64,000 nucleotides of DNA from Kangiella aquimarina DSM 16071. GTDB taxonomy: Bacteria; Pseudomonadota; Gammaproteobacteria; Enterobacterales; Kangiellaceae. Below are positions 8,706 through 17,066 of the stretch, piece after piece. The notes beneath the pieces are model-generated. The model ran no database searches. It was not told where the DNA came from and saw nothing but the letters and a program-made list of their open reading frames with translations. The DNA is taken from positions 428,862 to 492,861 of the forward strand of contig NZ_KB893650.1 of NCBI RefSeq assembly GCF_000374105.1, given 5' to 3'. A program made the position numbers and the translations under genes. The stretch's first letter is position 1; each line of letters starts with the position of its first letter.

Positions 8706-9480
8706 TTTGTGCCACTTCCTCTTTAAAAACGGTCTTAATATGCTCCGTTAATCGTCGTGCTGCGATTGATTCATTTTTTTCTTGGTTAATGAACGGAGTA
8801 ATGTCAATTTCCTCTACAACCCTCATCGTAAAGTATGCTTTACGGTCAGGGATTTGATACCACTTTTCTTGTTTAGTTAGTGTGGTAGGGTCACAGTCAA
8901 TAATTACCGGTAACAGATTAGTCTGACAACGTATTGCAATATTGGCTGCGCCACGCTGTAGTTTAATAGGTTTATTCGGAACAGTCCGGGTACCCTCAGG
9001 AAATATCACGAGATTATAACCTTCCTGTAGGCTTTTTTTACAGTTTTGAATGAGTTTATTTACATCTTGGTCATTGTTGATGAAATCAGCGACACGCACT
9101 ACCCGTTTAAGGAAAAAGTTATTCCAGAGCCCCTGCTTTACTACGCAATCAGCATTTGGAATTAAGGAAATCAGTGCGACAACGTCAATTAGGGTCGGGT
9201 GATTGGCAATAACAATTTTACCCTCGATACCTTCCAGCTGTGCTTTGGCGGCAGTTAAGTCGAACTTGAAGATTCCGAGCGCCTGCATAAAGCGAATAAA
9301 AATATACCAGGAGCGATGAATGAGATAGCGGGCCTTACGTTTTCGAACTAAGGGGTCCCGGTTGAAAAGTGCGATGACTGGAAACACAAACAAGGATAAT
9401 AATAGTCCGCCAATACCAAAGGTAGTGAAAGATAGGCCGGTGGCAAAAACCCGCCAAATGTAATTGATTTTATTAAACAT
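8680..9480 (-). CDS. apeD: PlsC-like lysophospholipid acyltransferase of the aryl-polyene cluster
   Basis: About 266 residues from the ATG at 9480; an ATG at 9507 would add nine residues and lengthen the overlap with the ketosynthase-like gene. The acyltransferase motif I (N-H-x4-D) is seen in IANHPTLIDVVAL, and the glycerol-phosphate binding motif in FPEGTRT. An N-terminal hydrophobic helix (VFATGLSFTTFGIGGLLLSLFVF) anchors it in the inner membrane. Enzymes of this family transfer acyl groups to glycerolipid hydroxyls; here the role is probably to attach an acyl or polyene chain to the lipid part of the product. Overlaps both neighbours. Confidence 0.83.
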   Translation of the reverse strand: MFNKINYIWRVFATGLSFTTFGIGGLLLSLFVFPVIALFNRDPLVRKRKARYLIHRSWYIFIRFMQALGIFKFDLTAAKAQLEGIEGKIVIANHPTLIDVVALISLIPNADCVVKQGLWNNFFLKRVVRVADFINNDQDVNKLIQNCKKSLQEGYNLVIFPEGTRTVPNKPIKLQRGAANIAIRCQTNLLPVIIDCDPTTLTKQEKWYQIPDRKAYFTMRVVEEIDITPFINQEKNESIAARRLTEHIKTVFKEEVAQNEILRNRD

Positions 9481-10216
9481 TCTTAATGAATTTCCAGCGT
9501 GTATCATCCGTAGTTATGGCTACTGTAGAGGCCTTATTATATAAAAAGTCATAAAATGCCAGAGCCATTGGTAACTCAGGTACCTGCAAATTTGATTGTG
9601 GCTCAAACGACAGGCTAATACCAGATGGAGCGGTATTGGGGCTGGTTAGCAATAACGAAAGACTGTAACTGGGGTAAAGTTTATTCTGAAGTTCGGATAA
9701 AGGGTGGCTAACCTCAAGATCAAAGCATGTTAACAAGACCTGCTTCTCCGGAAATCTTTGCAATAAATTATAGCTTTCAAGCAATGCATAACCAAAAGTG
9801 TCTGAGCCAGCGGCAATGCTGGTTCCTGCCTGCTTATTTCTTGTGAAGATTGAGAAAAGACCCAATGAGGCATTATGGACCGATAAGCTGAAATCCTTTG
9901 GTGACACTTCATGCTCTTGATACATGCTATCAACAATACTGACGGTTCTGTTGAGCTCACCATGTTGGGAAGCAAACACACTCAGGCAATCTGCCGGACT
10001 GGAGGCTGCTTGCTCTATACAATTTAGAGAAGTATGCATAGCCAATTTACTCAGTCCGCTTAAGCGGCGGCGCTTGATAGGAGGTATTTGTTTAAGAGTA
10101 ATCGGGTCGAAATCAGCATGTTCTGTTAACGATGGCAGGTTACATGACTCTTTGTATCCAGGAGCAATCCAACAATATGAAGATAGAACTCCCAGTTTTA
10201 TAGTTTTATTATGCAT
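9473..10216 (-). CDS. apeC: beta-ketoacyl synthase-like chain length factor, first gene of the operon
   Basis: 247 residues, about the size of the short Ketoacyl-synt_2 family. It has thiolase-fold features (FASQHGELNRT, SVHNASLGLFSI, SIAAGSDTFGYALLE) but I see no catalytic Cys in the usual nucleophile position, as expected for a chain length factor that pairs with an active ketosynthase (ApeO:ApeC). That partner is not in the window and should lie beyond the left edge. This is the promoter-proximal gene: upstream sequence to 10360 holds no gene, only the terminator of the next transcription unit. The ribosome-binding site is weak. Confidence 0.82.
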   Translation of the reverse strand: MHNKTIKLGVLSSYCWIAPGYKESCNLPSLTEHADFDPITLKQIPPIKRRRLSGLSKLAMHTSLNCIEQAASSPADCLSVFASQHGELNRTVSIVDSMYQEHEVSPKDFSLSVHNASLGLFSIFTRNKQAGTSIAAGSDTFGYALLESYNLLQRFPEKQVLLTCFDLEVSHPLSELQNKLYPSYSLSLLLTSPNTAPSGISLSFEPQSNLQVPELPMALAFYDFLYNKASTVAITTDDTRWKFIKNV

Positions 10217-10317
10217 ATATAGTCTATCTTGTTATTAAAAGTCGTTAACTGGCGAGAGTCTAGCCGATTTAGGGGGCTTCTTCAAACCAAAGCCCCGTGA
10301 TATATGGCAAGTAGCTA

Positions 10318-10343
10318 ATAAAAAAGCCACCCGTGGGTGGCTT
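10318..10343 (-). terminator. Rho-independent terminator of the solute-binding protein gene
   Basis: A perfect inverted repeat (AAGCCACCC / GGGTGGCTT, 10324-10343) is followed on the minus strand by a run of six T residues and then ATT. It begins 17 bases past the stop at 10361. It separates the solute-binding gene from the aryl-polyene operon, so that operon needs its own promoter between about 10217 and 10317. Confidence 0.9.
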
Positions 10344-10360
10344 AAAAGCAGCGTTAAAAA

Positions 10361-11155
10361 TTACTGATACTTAGCTACGATCGGATTGACTTCATTTCCG
10401 GTAACTAAAGTTTTAATAGTGTCTTGTAAGGCTTGAGATTTTTCGGGCGACAAGCTTTTTTTACTGAACATGAAAGAGACATTATCACTTGGAATTTTGA
10501 TATTGGACTCTTTGACCTGTGACTCGAGGCCTTTGCGTTTAATGATATAACGACCTTCTACCGGGTCCGTTAGAACACCGTCAATGGTACTGTAGATCAC
10601 ATTATAGAAACTTTGCTCTCCAGAGTTGCCGTCAATAAACAAAGGGCCATACTGAGGATGATTCATTAGGTTATAAACATCTTCACCGTAGTAGTAATCG
10701 TTAGTGATACCCACTTTATTGCCGCCACTCAGGAATCCTGCAAGCTCACCGCCCTGATAATCATTGGTTGAGCGGACAAACAAAGAGAAGGATTCACTAC
10801 GGTATGGCACTGAGAAATCAGCGTATACTTTACGCTCTGGGGTTTCAGTCGCACCGCCAAGAACATCAATCTCGCCGTTCTCAAGGGCAGTCAACAATTC
10901 TGTCCAGCTTTTCTGTACATACTGAATATTGCATTGAGTTGCATCGGCAGCTTTTTTGAAAATTTCGATATCAATGCCCTGCATCTCGCCATTATGCAAA
11001 AATTGGTAAGGTGGGCGTGGCTCCCAGCCATATTTGATCACACAATCATAGTTTTTTGCGGTGCTCGTTTCTGAAGATGCAGGGTTGGTATCCCCTCCTC
11101 CACAAGCCACAAGTAAAAATGTACTGACAAACAAAAAGGTGCTTAGACGATTCAT
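10361..11155 (-). CDS. periplasmic solute-binding lipoprotein (family 3, amino-acid type)
   Basis: 264 residues. A lipoprotein signal (LLVACGGG, lipidated Cys18) is followed by a bilobed family 3 binding fold: the N-lobe segment GEMQGIDIEIFKKAAD matches the usual G-x-D-x-D-I motif, and TELLTALENGEIDVLGGATETPERK is the family core. Such proteins bind polar amino acids or related solutes. No permease or ATPase gene adjoins it, and it has its own terminator, so it is an orphan binding protein that may serve a distant transporter or a sensory role. A GGGGAGG ribosome-binding site lies just upstream of the ATG. Confidence 0.85.
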   Translation of the reverse strand: MNRLSTFLFVSTFLLVACGGGDTNPASSETSTAKNYDCVIKYGWEPRPPYQFLHNGEMQGIDIEIFKKAADATQCNIQYVQKSWTELLTALENGEIDVLGGATETPERKVYADFSVPYRSESFSLFVRSTNDYQGGELAGFLSGGNKVGITNDYYYGEDVYNLMNHPQYGPLFIDGNSGEQSFYNVIYSTIDGVLTDPVEGRYIIKRKGLESQVKESNIKIPSDNVSFMFSKKSLSPEKSQALQDTIKTLVTGNEVNPIVAKYQ

Positions 11156-11176
11156 AAAGCCTCCCCAAGCTTTTTA

Positions 11177-11182
11177 ATTATA
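11177..11182 (-). promoter_or_regulatory. possible -10 element for the solute-binding protein gene
   Basis: The minus strand reads TATAAT here, 22 bases upstream of the start codon at 11155. The -35 region at about 18 bp spacing (TTAGTA) is poor, so an activator may be needed. Transcription would then start just before the ribosome-binding site, giving a very short leader. Confidence 0.4.
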
Positions 11183-11236
11183 ATCACGACTTCATCTTGC
11201 TACTAAATGTGAACTGGATCAAGTATTTGTTGTATA

Positions 11237-11290
11237 AAAAGCCGACAAACAGGGTGAAAAGTGAGCTATAGTTGCTTGAAAAGCCGACAA
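11237..11290. repeat. 12-bp direct repeat pair upstream of the solute-binding protein gene
   Basis: The sequence AAAAGCCGACAA occurs at 11237-11248 and again at 11279-11290. The copies are 42 bp apart, close to four helical turns, and lie about 80-135 bp upstream of the start codon at 11155. This spacing fits an activator that binds one face of the DNA, but no known operator is recognised. Confidence 0.45.
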
Positions 11291-11364
11291 TTGGTGCAAA
11301 AAACAAACCAAAAGTGACTTAAAGGTGTAAATTTTTCAGAATGGGTGCTTACAACGTCCTGATA

Positions 11365-11393
11365 TAAAAAAAGCGACCAATTTGGTCGCTTTT
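11365..11393 (-). terminator. Rho-independent terminator of rpoH
   Basis: A GC-rich stem (AAGCGACCA / TGGTCGCTT) with a three-base loop is extended by A:T pairs and followed on the minus strand by seven T residues. It lies about 35 bases past the rpoH stop codon. Confidence 0.92.
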
Positions 11394-11427
11394 GAACATA
11401 AATGTAAATCTATGAAATTATCGGAAA

Positions 11428-12279
11428 TTAACTAATAGCATTCTTGATTTTATTCATGGCATTTTTCTCCAGCTGACGAATACGCTCTGCTGAAACACCA
11501 TATTTATCTGCCAAATCATGCAAAGTGGCTTTTTGGTCATTTAGCCAACGCTGTTGCAGGATATCCTGGCTTCTTTCATCCAGAGTTTTCAGAGCAGATA
11601 GTAGTCGAGTTTCACGTTGGTCTTGCCAATCTTCCTGCTCAATCGCTACCGCCGGATCAGAGTTTGGTGACTCCAGGTAATGAACCGGAGCATATACTGC
11701 ATCGTCATCGTCGCTGGCATGTGGTGCATCAAAGGAAGCGTCATGGGCATTCAAGCGCCCTTCCATTCGTCTGACTTCCTCTTCGCTTACCCCTAAATCC
11801 TGTGCTACGGCATTGATTTCATCATTATTAAGCCAGTTTAGGGTTTTCTTTTTAGAGCGAAGATTGAAGAACAATTTACGTTGTGCTTTGGTTGTCGCAA
11901 CTTTGACAATACGCCAGTTACGCAATACATATTCGTGAATTTCGGCTTTAATCCAGTGGACTGCAAAGGATACCAGACGCACCCCGACGCTAGGGTCAAA
12001 GCGCTTAACGGCTTTCATCAGGCCAATATTACCTTCTTGGATTAAATCGGCCTGTGGCAAACCATAACCACTGTAACTTCTAGCAATATGAACGACGAAA
12101 CGTAAGTGAGCCATTACTAACTGGCGAGCAGCTTCAAGGTCATTATGATCATGAAACTGATGGGCTAATTTTTGTTCTTCTTCAACGGAAAGGACAGGAA
12201 TAGCACTGACGGTACTGATATAACCATCAATACTGCCTGTTGGAACGGCTAACGCCATGTTCATTGGAATATTGCTCAT
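11428..12279 (-). CDS. rpoH: RNA polymerase heat-shock sigma factor sigma-32
   Basis: 283 residues, normal length. The diagnostic RpoH box QRKLFFNLR (about residues 133-141) distinguishes it from RpoS and RpoD. Region 2 is seen in [18 protein letters not shown] and [22 protein letters not shown], and region 4.2 in [20 protein letters not shown]. It directs RNA polymerase to heat-shock promoters. A strong GGAGG ribosome-binding site sits six bases before the ATG. Two CIRCE-like operators lie immediately upstream (12313-12370), suggesting HrcA repression. In many relatives rpoH is next to ftsX; here yceI lies between them. Confidence 0.97.
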   Translation of the reverse strand: MSNIPMNMALAVPTGSIDGYISTVSAIPVLSVEEEQKLAHQFHDHNDLEAARQLVMAHLRFVVHIARSYSGYGLPQADLIQEGNIGLMKAVKRFDPSVGVRLVSFAVHWIKAEIHEYVLRNWRIVKVATTKAQRKLFFNLRSKKKTLNWLNNDEINAVAQDLGVSEEEVRRMEGRLNAHDASFDAPHASDDDDAVYAPVHYLESPNSDPAVAIEQEDWQDQRETRLLSALKTLDERSQDILQQRWLNDQKATLHDLADKYGVSAERIRQLEKNAMNKIKNAIS

Positions 12280-12312
12280 GCATTCCCTCCGAGTGATAAA
12301 GATTGACCAATA

Positions 12313-12339
12313 TTAGCACTGTTTAACTGAGAGTGCTAA
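12313..12339. promoter_or_regulatory. CIRCE-like operator 1 (HrcA site) upstream of rpoH
   Basis: The two arms are TTAGCACTG (12313-12321) and GAGTGCTAA (12331-12339), nine bases apart. This matches the CIRCE consensus TTAGCACTC-N9-GAGTGCTAA with one mismatch in the last base of the left arm. It ends 33 bp upstream of the rpoH start codon. Confidence 0.88.
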
Positions 12340-12343
12340 TATT

Positions 12344-12370
12344 TTGGCACTCTGAACCTAAGAGTGCTAA
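12344..12370. promoter_or_regulatory. CIRCE-like operator 2 (HrcA site) upstream of rpoH
   Basis: The arms are TTGGCACTC (12344-12352) and GAGTGCTAA (12362-12370) with nine bases between, one mismatch from the CIRCE consensus. It is placed 31 bp from operator 1, about three helical turns, so two HrcA dimers could bind the same face. Confidence 0.88.
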
Positions 12371-12603
12371 TTCAATAAAAAGTTCAATACAAAATTAATG
12401 GGCTAGGCGAGGATTTATAAGGCCTGGCGGGTCATTTGTATCCTTGAAAGAAGTAACCTACACCTATCGTATTCATAAATAAAGTGAAACTTCTTAAAGT
12501 CTTGGACTAGCTTTGTAACAGGACATTAACAGACTGAAAGAGGGGTTCCTGCCAGACCAGAAAACAGTGAGTTAGCAGGAACCAGGGCTAAAAAGGGATG
12601 AGT
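12371..12603. other. remainder of the rpoH-yceI intergenic region
   Basis: Together with the CIRCE elements this makes a 324-bp gap between rpoH and yceI. I see no convincing coding frame. It should hold the rpoH promoter (AT-rich sequence around 12371-12400 adjoins operator 2) and a hairpin after yceI. No clear sigma-70 hexamer pair is visible. Confidence 0.5.
12544..12583 (-). terminator. stem-loop downstream of yceI, possible terminator
   Basis: A nine-base perfect inverted repeat (GGTTCCTGC / GCAGGAACC) encloses a 22-base loop, 20 bases past the yceI stop. Only a weak T-rich stretch follows it on the minus strand, so intrinsic termination is uncertain. Confidence 0.35.
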
Positions 12604-13176
12604 TTATTTAGCAGAAGCTTCAACTTCGATGATGATATGAACATCGTCACCTACCGCCGGTACTCCATAAATCATACCGAATTCCGAGCGTTTGATAGAA
12701 CCTGTCGCTGAAAAACCAACATGGGGCTCTTCACTCATTGGGTGAATCCCAGCTTGGTTAAGAGTTAAATCAAGAGTGATTGGTTTGGTAGTACCCAAAA
12801 TCGTTAAGTCACCATGTAACTTACCCGAATTCTCACCGGTTTTTTCGAGTTTGGTGCTCTTAAAAGTCATGGCTGGAAATTGCTCAACATCGAAAAAGTC
12901 GGCGCTGCGCATATGGTCATTCCACTTTTTATTCTCCAAATCAATGCTTTTGGTATTGATGGATACTTCAGTCTGAGCGGTTGACCAATCTTCAGGATCA
13001 AAGCTTAGAGTACCTTCAAAAGCACGAAACTTACCGTACGAGTTAGAGTAGCCTAAGTGGTTGACTTTAAATATAATTTGGCTATGAACCGTGTCAAATT
13101 CATAGTCGGCTGGCTTGGCATCGGCTGTAGCGGTTAACGCCAATGCGCTTACCACAAACGCTAAAAATGTCTTCAT
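12604..13176 (-). CDS. YceI-family periplasmic lipid-binding protein
   Basis: 190 residues with a signal peptide (MKTFLAFVVSALALTATADA, cleavage before KPADYEFD). The mature part is a typical YceI lipocalin-like barrel: the opening YEFDTVHSQIIFKVNHLGYS, the SADFFDVEQFPAMTFKS stretch and the closing segment GSIKRSEFGM are family hallmarks. YceI proteins bind isoprenoids such as polyprenyl chains in the periplasm, and some respond to pH or stress; the physiological role is not settled. It is monocistronic, between rpoH and ftsX, with about 200 bp of leader sequence. Confidence 0.92.
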   Translation of the reverse strand: MKTFLAFVVSALALTATADAKPADYEFDTVHSQIIFKVNHLGYSNSYGKFRAFEGTLSFDPEDWSTAQTEVSINTKSIDLENKKWNDHMRSADFFDVEQFPAMTFKSTKLEKTGENSGKLHGDLTILGTTKPITLDLTLNQAGIHPMSEEPHVGFSATGSIKRSEFGMIYGVPAVGDDVHIIIEVEASAK

Positions 13177-13380
13177 AATGAGTTTCCTTTTCCAGTTAAT
13201 AGTAAACGGTGTCTATTCAAACAAGCTTGGAGACTATTATCAAATAGCATAAAAGTATTTTGAGTATTACTTCAGGGTATAGTTACTGCATGTAACGATG
13301 ATAGCTAGTGTAAGACAAATCTGTGATAAAAAAGTGAAAGCCGCAAGTAGGCAAACGTTATATTAAGAGACAGTTCAAAC

Positions 13381-14349
13381 TTAAGTGGGCTGAATATCCT
13401 TGAGGTGCTTGCTAACAGAGAACCAGGCACCGAAAAGGCCAAGCGCAGAGCCAATAGCTAACAATGACAGAGTTTGTGTTGGAGCCAATCCAATCAACGA
13501 AAAGCCGCTGTTATAGAGTTCAGCGAGAGTAGAGGAGGGTTGTAACAGTAGGAACAATACAATATTGACCATCAAAGCAGCGAGCAGGGCAGCAATCAAA
13601 CCGTACCAGAAGCCACTATAAAGAAAAGGGCGTCTGATAAAGGCATCAGTCGCACCAACCAGTTTGATTACCTGGATTTCCTCACGACGGTTAAGAATAG
13701 CTAATCTAATGGTGTTGCCCACAATCAATAAGACGCCAAAAGCAAGCAAAATGCTTACAAAAGTGCCTATTTTCTGTGAAATTTCAAGAATGGCCTGATA
13801 GCGCTGAATCCACGCCATGTCCAGCTGAGCAATATCGACCATGGGATTTTGTTCAAGCTCCTGAGCCAGTTGCTCAAGCGAGGCTGCATCGGCATGGGTT
13901 TCATAGGGCGTCAGAATGATACTGTCCGGCAACGGATTTTCATTGAGGTAGTCCAGTGCATCGCCAAATCCTGATTGCTGTTTAAACTCTTCAATGGCCT
14001 CTTCCTTCGGAACTAGTACCACTTCTTTAAACTCAGGACGGAAACTCAATTCCTGAATCAGGTCGGCTCTTTGTTGCTGATTGACATTATCCTTCAGAAA
14101 CAGGGCCATTTGCACGCCACCGCTCCAGTTGCTGCTGATTGCCTTGGCATTGGAGCTGAAAACATAGAAGGCACTCGGGAGGGCTAATGCTATTGCTAAT
14201 ACAAGAATAGTAAGAAGACTATTTGCCGGATGCCGAAAAACATCCAGAAGGGTAGTCATCGCATTTTTCTTATGCAGTGTAATGGCCATCCTGAAACGAT
14301 CGATAAAACTGATCTTATAGGTGGTATTCTGGCGACTACTCTTACTCAT
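13381..14349 (-). CDS. ftsX: cell division protein FtsX
   Basis: 322 residues, four transmembrane segments in the FtsX arrangement: one near residues 45-65 (LLTILVLAIALALPSAFYVF), a periplasmic domain, then three C-terminal helices (VSILLAFGVLLIVGNTI onwards). With the ATPase FtsE it forms the ABC-type complex that recruits and activates septal peptidoglycan hydrolases through EnvC-like partners. It overlaps ftsE by eight bases and is cotranscribed with ftsE and ftsY. Confidence 0.95.
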   Translation of the reverse strand: MSKSSRQNTTYKISFIDRFRMAITLHKKNAMTTLLDVFRHPANSLLTILVLAIALALPSAFYVFSSNAKAISSNWSGGVQMALFLKDNVNQQQRADLIQELSFRPEFKEVVLVPKEEAIEEFKQQSGFGDALDYLNENPLPDSIILTPYETHADAASLEQLAQELEQNPMVDIAQLDMAWIQRYQAILEISQKIGTFVSILLAFGVLLIVGNTIRLAILNRREEIQVIKLVGATDAFIRRPFLYSGFWYGLIAALLAALMVNIVLFLLLQPSSTLAELYNSGFSLIGLAPTQTLSLLAIGSALGLFGAWFSVSKHLKDIQPT

Positions 14350-15025
14350 CGAAAGCAGCCTCCGCCAGTTCGTTACGAATGGTGCGGCCTTCTTTTAACG
14401 TAATGACCGGGTGTCGCATGCGGGCAATCAGGGCCAGATCGTGCGAAGCAATCAGTACTGAAACGCCTACCTGATTAAACTCGGCAAATAGATTCATAAT
14501 ATCGGCCGACAGTTCCGGATCCAGATTACCGGTAGGCTCATCCGCCAGTAACAACGGGGGCTTGTTGACCACTGCACGAGCAATGCCGACACGTTGCTGT
14601 TCACCGCCAGACAGTTGAATGGGTAATTGCTTTTCTTTGCTGAGCAGTCCGACCTTATCTAGCGCTGCTCTGACGCGCTTGGGAATATCCCGATCAGAAA
14701 CTCCTGCGATAATTAAGGGCAAGGCGACATTATCAAAGACGGTTCGGTCAAATAGCAGACGATGATCCTGAAAAATCATGCCAATCTTACGGCGATGATA
14801 AGGAATATGACGATCTTTAACCTTACTGATATTCTGGCCATCGAGAATAACCTGACCGCGAGTAGGGCGCTCCATCAGAGCAATTAACTTCAACAGGGTA
14901 CTTTTCCCCGCGCCACTATGACCGGTCAAAAATGCCATTTCACCAGCAGGCAGTTCAAAGCTGACTCCTTTGAGAGCTTCGTGACCACCTTCATAGCGTT
15001 TAAAAACCTGGTGAAATTCAATCAT
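14342..15025 (-). CDS. ftsE: cell division ATP-binding protein FtsE
   Basis: 227 residues, a single ABC ATPase domain. Walker A is GHSGAGKST, the signature is [14 protein letters not shown], Walker B is [12 protein letters not shown], and the H-loop histidine is in IASHDLAL. It powers FtsX at the septum. Between ftsY (17 bp upstream) and ftsX (overlapping), the standard ftsYEX order in gammaproteobacteria. Confidence 0.97.
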   Translation of the reverse strand: MIEFHQVFKRYEGGHEALKGVSFELPAGEMAFLTGHSGAGKSTLLKLIALMERPTRGQVILDGQNISKVKDRHIPYHRRKIGMIFQDHRLLFDRTVFDNVALPLIIAGVSDRDIPKRVRAALDKVGLLSKEKQLPIQLSGGEQQRVGIARAVVNKPPLLLADEPTGNLDPELSADIMNLFAEFNQVGVSVLIASHDLALIARMRHPVITLKEGRTIRNELAEAAFDE

Positions 15026-15042
15026 AGATTATGAGAAGTTAG

Positions 15043-16287
15043 TTATTGTTCTGCGTTGTCGTTAGTAGCGAAAAGAGCCTGAATAAAGTCCTGACCATTG
15101 AACTCACGCAAATCATCAATGCTTTCGCCTACCCCAATAAAGCGTATCGGCGTTTTCATTTTATCCGCCAATGCAAAAATGATACCACCTTTTGCCGTTC
15201 CATCCAGCTTGGTGATGGTAATTCCGCTAAGTGGTACTGCTTTATTAAAGTGTTCGGCCTGGTTCAATGCATTCTGACCAGTACCGGCATCAACCACCAA
15301 CATAGTTTCGTGTGGCGCCGTAGGATCGAGCTTTTGCATGACCCGCTTAACTTTCGCCAGTTCATCCATCAGATTGGACTTGGTATGCAGACGTCCTGCG
15401 GTATCGGCAATCAGGACATCGATATTACGAGCCTGGGCGGCCTGTAAGGCATCAAAAATAACAGAAGCACTGTCCGCCCCAGTATGCTGGGCGGTAACAT
15501 GAATATTATTGCGCTCACCCCACACCTGCAATTGCTCCACAGCCGCAGCACGGAAGGTATCACCAGCAGCCAACATCACCGACTTGCCTTCGCTTTGGAA
15601 CTTTTTGGCCAGCTTGCCGATAGTGGTGGTTTTGCCAACGCCATTGACGCCAACCATCAAGATGACAAAAGGCTTATGGTTCAATTCCAGCGGTTCGCTG
15701 CATGGTTCGATTATTTCTGACAGTAACTGTCGAAGACGCTCCATCAATGCCTGCGGGTCTTTAAGTTCTTTACGCTCGGCTTTTTCGGTTAAGTCATCGA
15801 TAATTTTACGGGTGGCACTGACACCAACGTCAGCCATCAATAATTGAGTTTCAATGTCTTCAAGTAGGTCGTCATCAATTTCTTTGCTGCCCAGTACCAG
15901 ATTGGCAAGGCTGTCAGCCAGCTGCCCACGAGTACGGCTAAGACCTGCTTTGAGGCGGGCAAAGAAGCCTTTTTTCTCTGTAGGCTCCAAATCAGACTGT
16001 AACTCATCATTCTGTTCAGAAATGCTTGGAGTTAGAGTGGGTGCCTGAGACTCAAAAGAGTCTTGTTCAATATGCTGGTCCTGCTCTTTCTCGTGGTAAG
16101 CTTCCTCAATGTCTTGTTCGACCTGCTCCTCTATCTGCTCTTCAAGTTGATGTTCAGCTTCTTCGAGAGCCTCTTCTTCAGGAGAGTGCTCGCTATCAGA
16201 GTGTGATGATGATTCAGTAGAGTCTTTTTTGCCAAACCAGCCAAATAGGCCGCGTTTTGATTTATCTTTAGATTTTGAGTCGCTCAT
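15043..16287 (-). CDS. ftsY: signal recognition particle receptor FtsY
   Basis: 414 residues. The first 110 form a long acidic A-domain rich in Glu and Gln, the membrane-associating part that varies among bacteria. The NG domain follows: G1 is GVNGVGKTTTIGKL, the DTFRAAA motif binds nucleotide, G3 is DTAGR, and TKLDGTAKGG is G4 with its following loop. It is the SRP receptor GTPase that delivers nascent membrane proteins to SecYEG. First gene of the ftsY-ftsE-ftsX operon; rsmD is divergent upstream, sharing a 130-bp promoter region. Confidence 0.97.
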   Translation of the reverse strand: MSDSKSKDKSKRGLFGWFGKKDSTESSSHSDSEHSPEEEALEEAEHQLEEQIEEQVEQDIEEAYHEKEQDQHIEQDSFESQAPTLTPSISEQNDELQSDLEPTEKKGFFARLKAGLSRTRGQLADSLANLVLGSKEIDDDLLEDIETQLLMADVGVSATRKIIDDLTEKAERKELKDPQALMERLRQLLSEIIEPCSEPLELNHKPFVILMVGVNGVGKTTTIGKLAKKFQSEGKSVMLAAGDTFRAAAVEQLQVWGERNNIHVTAQHTGADSASVIFDALQAAQARNIDVLIADTAGRLHTKSNLMDELAKVKRVMQKLDPTAPHETMLVVDAGTGQNALNQAEHFNKAVPLSGITITKLDGTAKGGIIFALADKMKTPIRFIGVGESIDDLREFNGQDFIQALFATNDNAEQ

Positions 16288-16417
16288 GGCAGTGACGTTA
16301 TCAATGACTTGTTAAACTTTATAAAGGCGTTATCCTATCACTTTCAAGGCAGGTGCGTAAGAGATTTGCAGTCCACTGACAGCACAAGCTTAAGCACCAG
16401 TGAAGAAGAGGCCACTT

Positions 16418-17029
16418 ATGGCTAATCGAAATAAGATCGTTGAACAAAGCAAAAAGAAATCCTCCTCTCCCCACGCTAAAAAAGTGGGCCAGTTTCGTGT
16501 CATTGGTGGTAAGTGGAAGGGCCGGAAACTACGCTTTATTGAAGTCGAAGGGCTCAGACCAAGTCTCGATAGAATTCGCGAAACACTGTTTAACTGGCTA
16601 CAAAATGACATCCATGGTGCCAACTGTCTTGACCTGTTTGCGGGATCTGGCGCCATTGGCATTGAAGCTCTTTCACGAGGCGCCACTAACGTTCAGTTTG
16701 TCGAACTTAATCGCAAAGCTTTCCATCAACTGGAAGAAAATCTCGGGCTGGTTAATGCGGACAATGCCTATGTGATGCATGGCGATGCTTTCGACTTCAT
16801 TGAAAATAACGTTCAGAAATTCGATATCATTTTCCTGGACCCACCATTTCATAAAGGGATAGCGCAAAAAATCATCGAGCAATTGGCAACGGCTGATTGG
16901 CTCAAGCCTGAAACAAAGATTTATATTGAGGTAGAGCAGGGGCTAGAGCTACAACTTCCTGAGAACTGGACAGAAGTAAAAGATAAGAAAGCAGGGCAGC
17001 TGCAGTACAAGTTATTTGAGAAGAGGTAA
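16418..17029 (+). CDS. rsmD: 16S rRNA (guanine-966-N2)-methyltransferase RsmD
   Basis: 203 residues from the ATG at 16418, chosen because AGAGG sits six bases before it; an in-frame GTG at 16400 is possible but unsupported. The SAM-binding fold shows LDLFAGSGAIGIEALSRGA (motif I), and the catalytic N6/N2-methylase motif is LDPPF. GGKWKGRKL near the start and RPSLDRIRETLFNWL are characteristic of RsmD. It methylates G966 of 16S rRNA in the small subunit. Divergent from ftsY, as in Escherichia coli. Confidence 0.95.
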   Translation: MANRNKIVEQSKKKSSSPHAKKVGQFRVIGGKWKGRKLRFIEVEGLRPSLDRIRETLFNWLQNDIHGANCLDLFAGSGAIGIEALSRGATNVQFVELNRKAFHQLEENLGLVNADNAYVMHGDAFDFIENNVQKFDIIFLDPPFHKGIAQKIIEQLATADWLKPETKIYIEVEQGLELQLPENWTEVKDKKAGQLQYKLFEKR

Positions 17030-17053
17030 GTTAAGGAGTTCCTTAACTTACCT
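17024..17053. terminator. long stem-loop between rsmD and the convergent HEAT-repeat gene
   Basis: A perfect 14-base inverted repeat (17024-17037 and 17040-17053) has only two bases between its arms. It begins inside the last codons of rsmD and contains the stop codon. It lies between convergent genes and probably acts as a bidirectional terminator, though the T-tracts on either side are short. Confidence 0.6.
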
Positions 17054-17066
17054 AGAAAGATAAAGT

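Noticed and set aside
10273-10296. GGGGCTT / AAGCCCC inverted repeat upstream of the aryl-polyene operon
   Set aside because: Seven-base stem with a ten-base loop and no T-tract; too weak to call a terminator or operator.
15484-15847. Long open frames on the plus strand across ftsY
   Set aside because: They run antisense to a clear GTPase gene, have no ribosome-binding site and give composition typical of reversed coding DNA.
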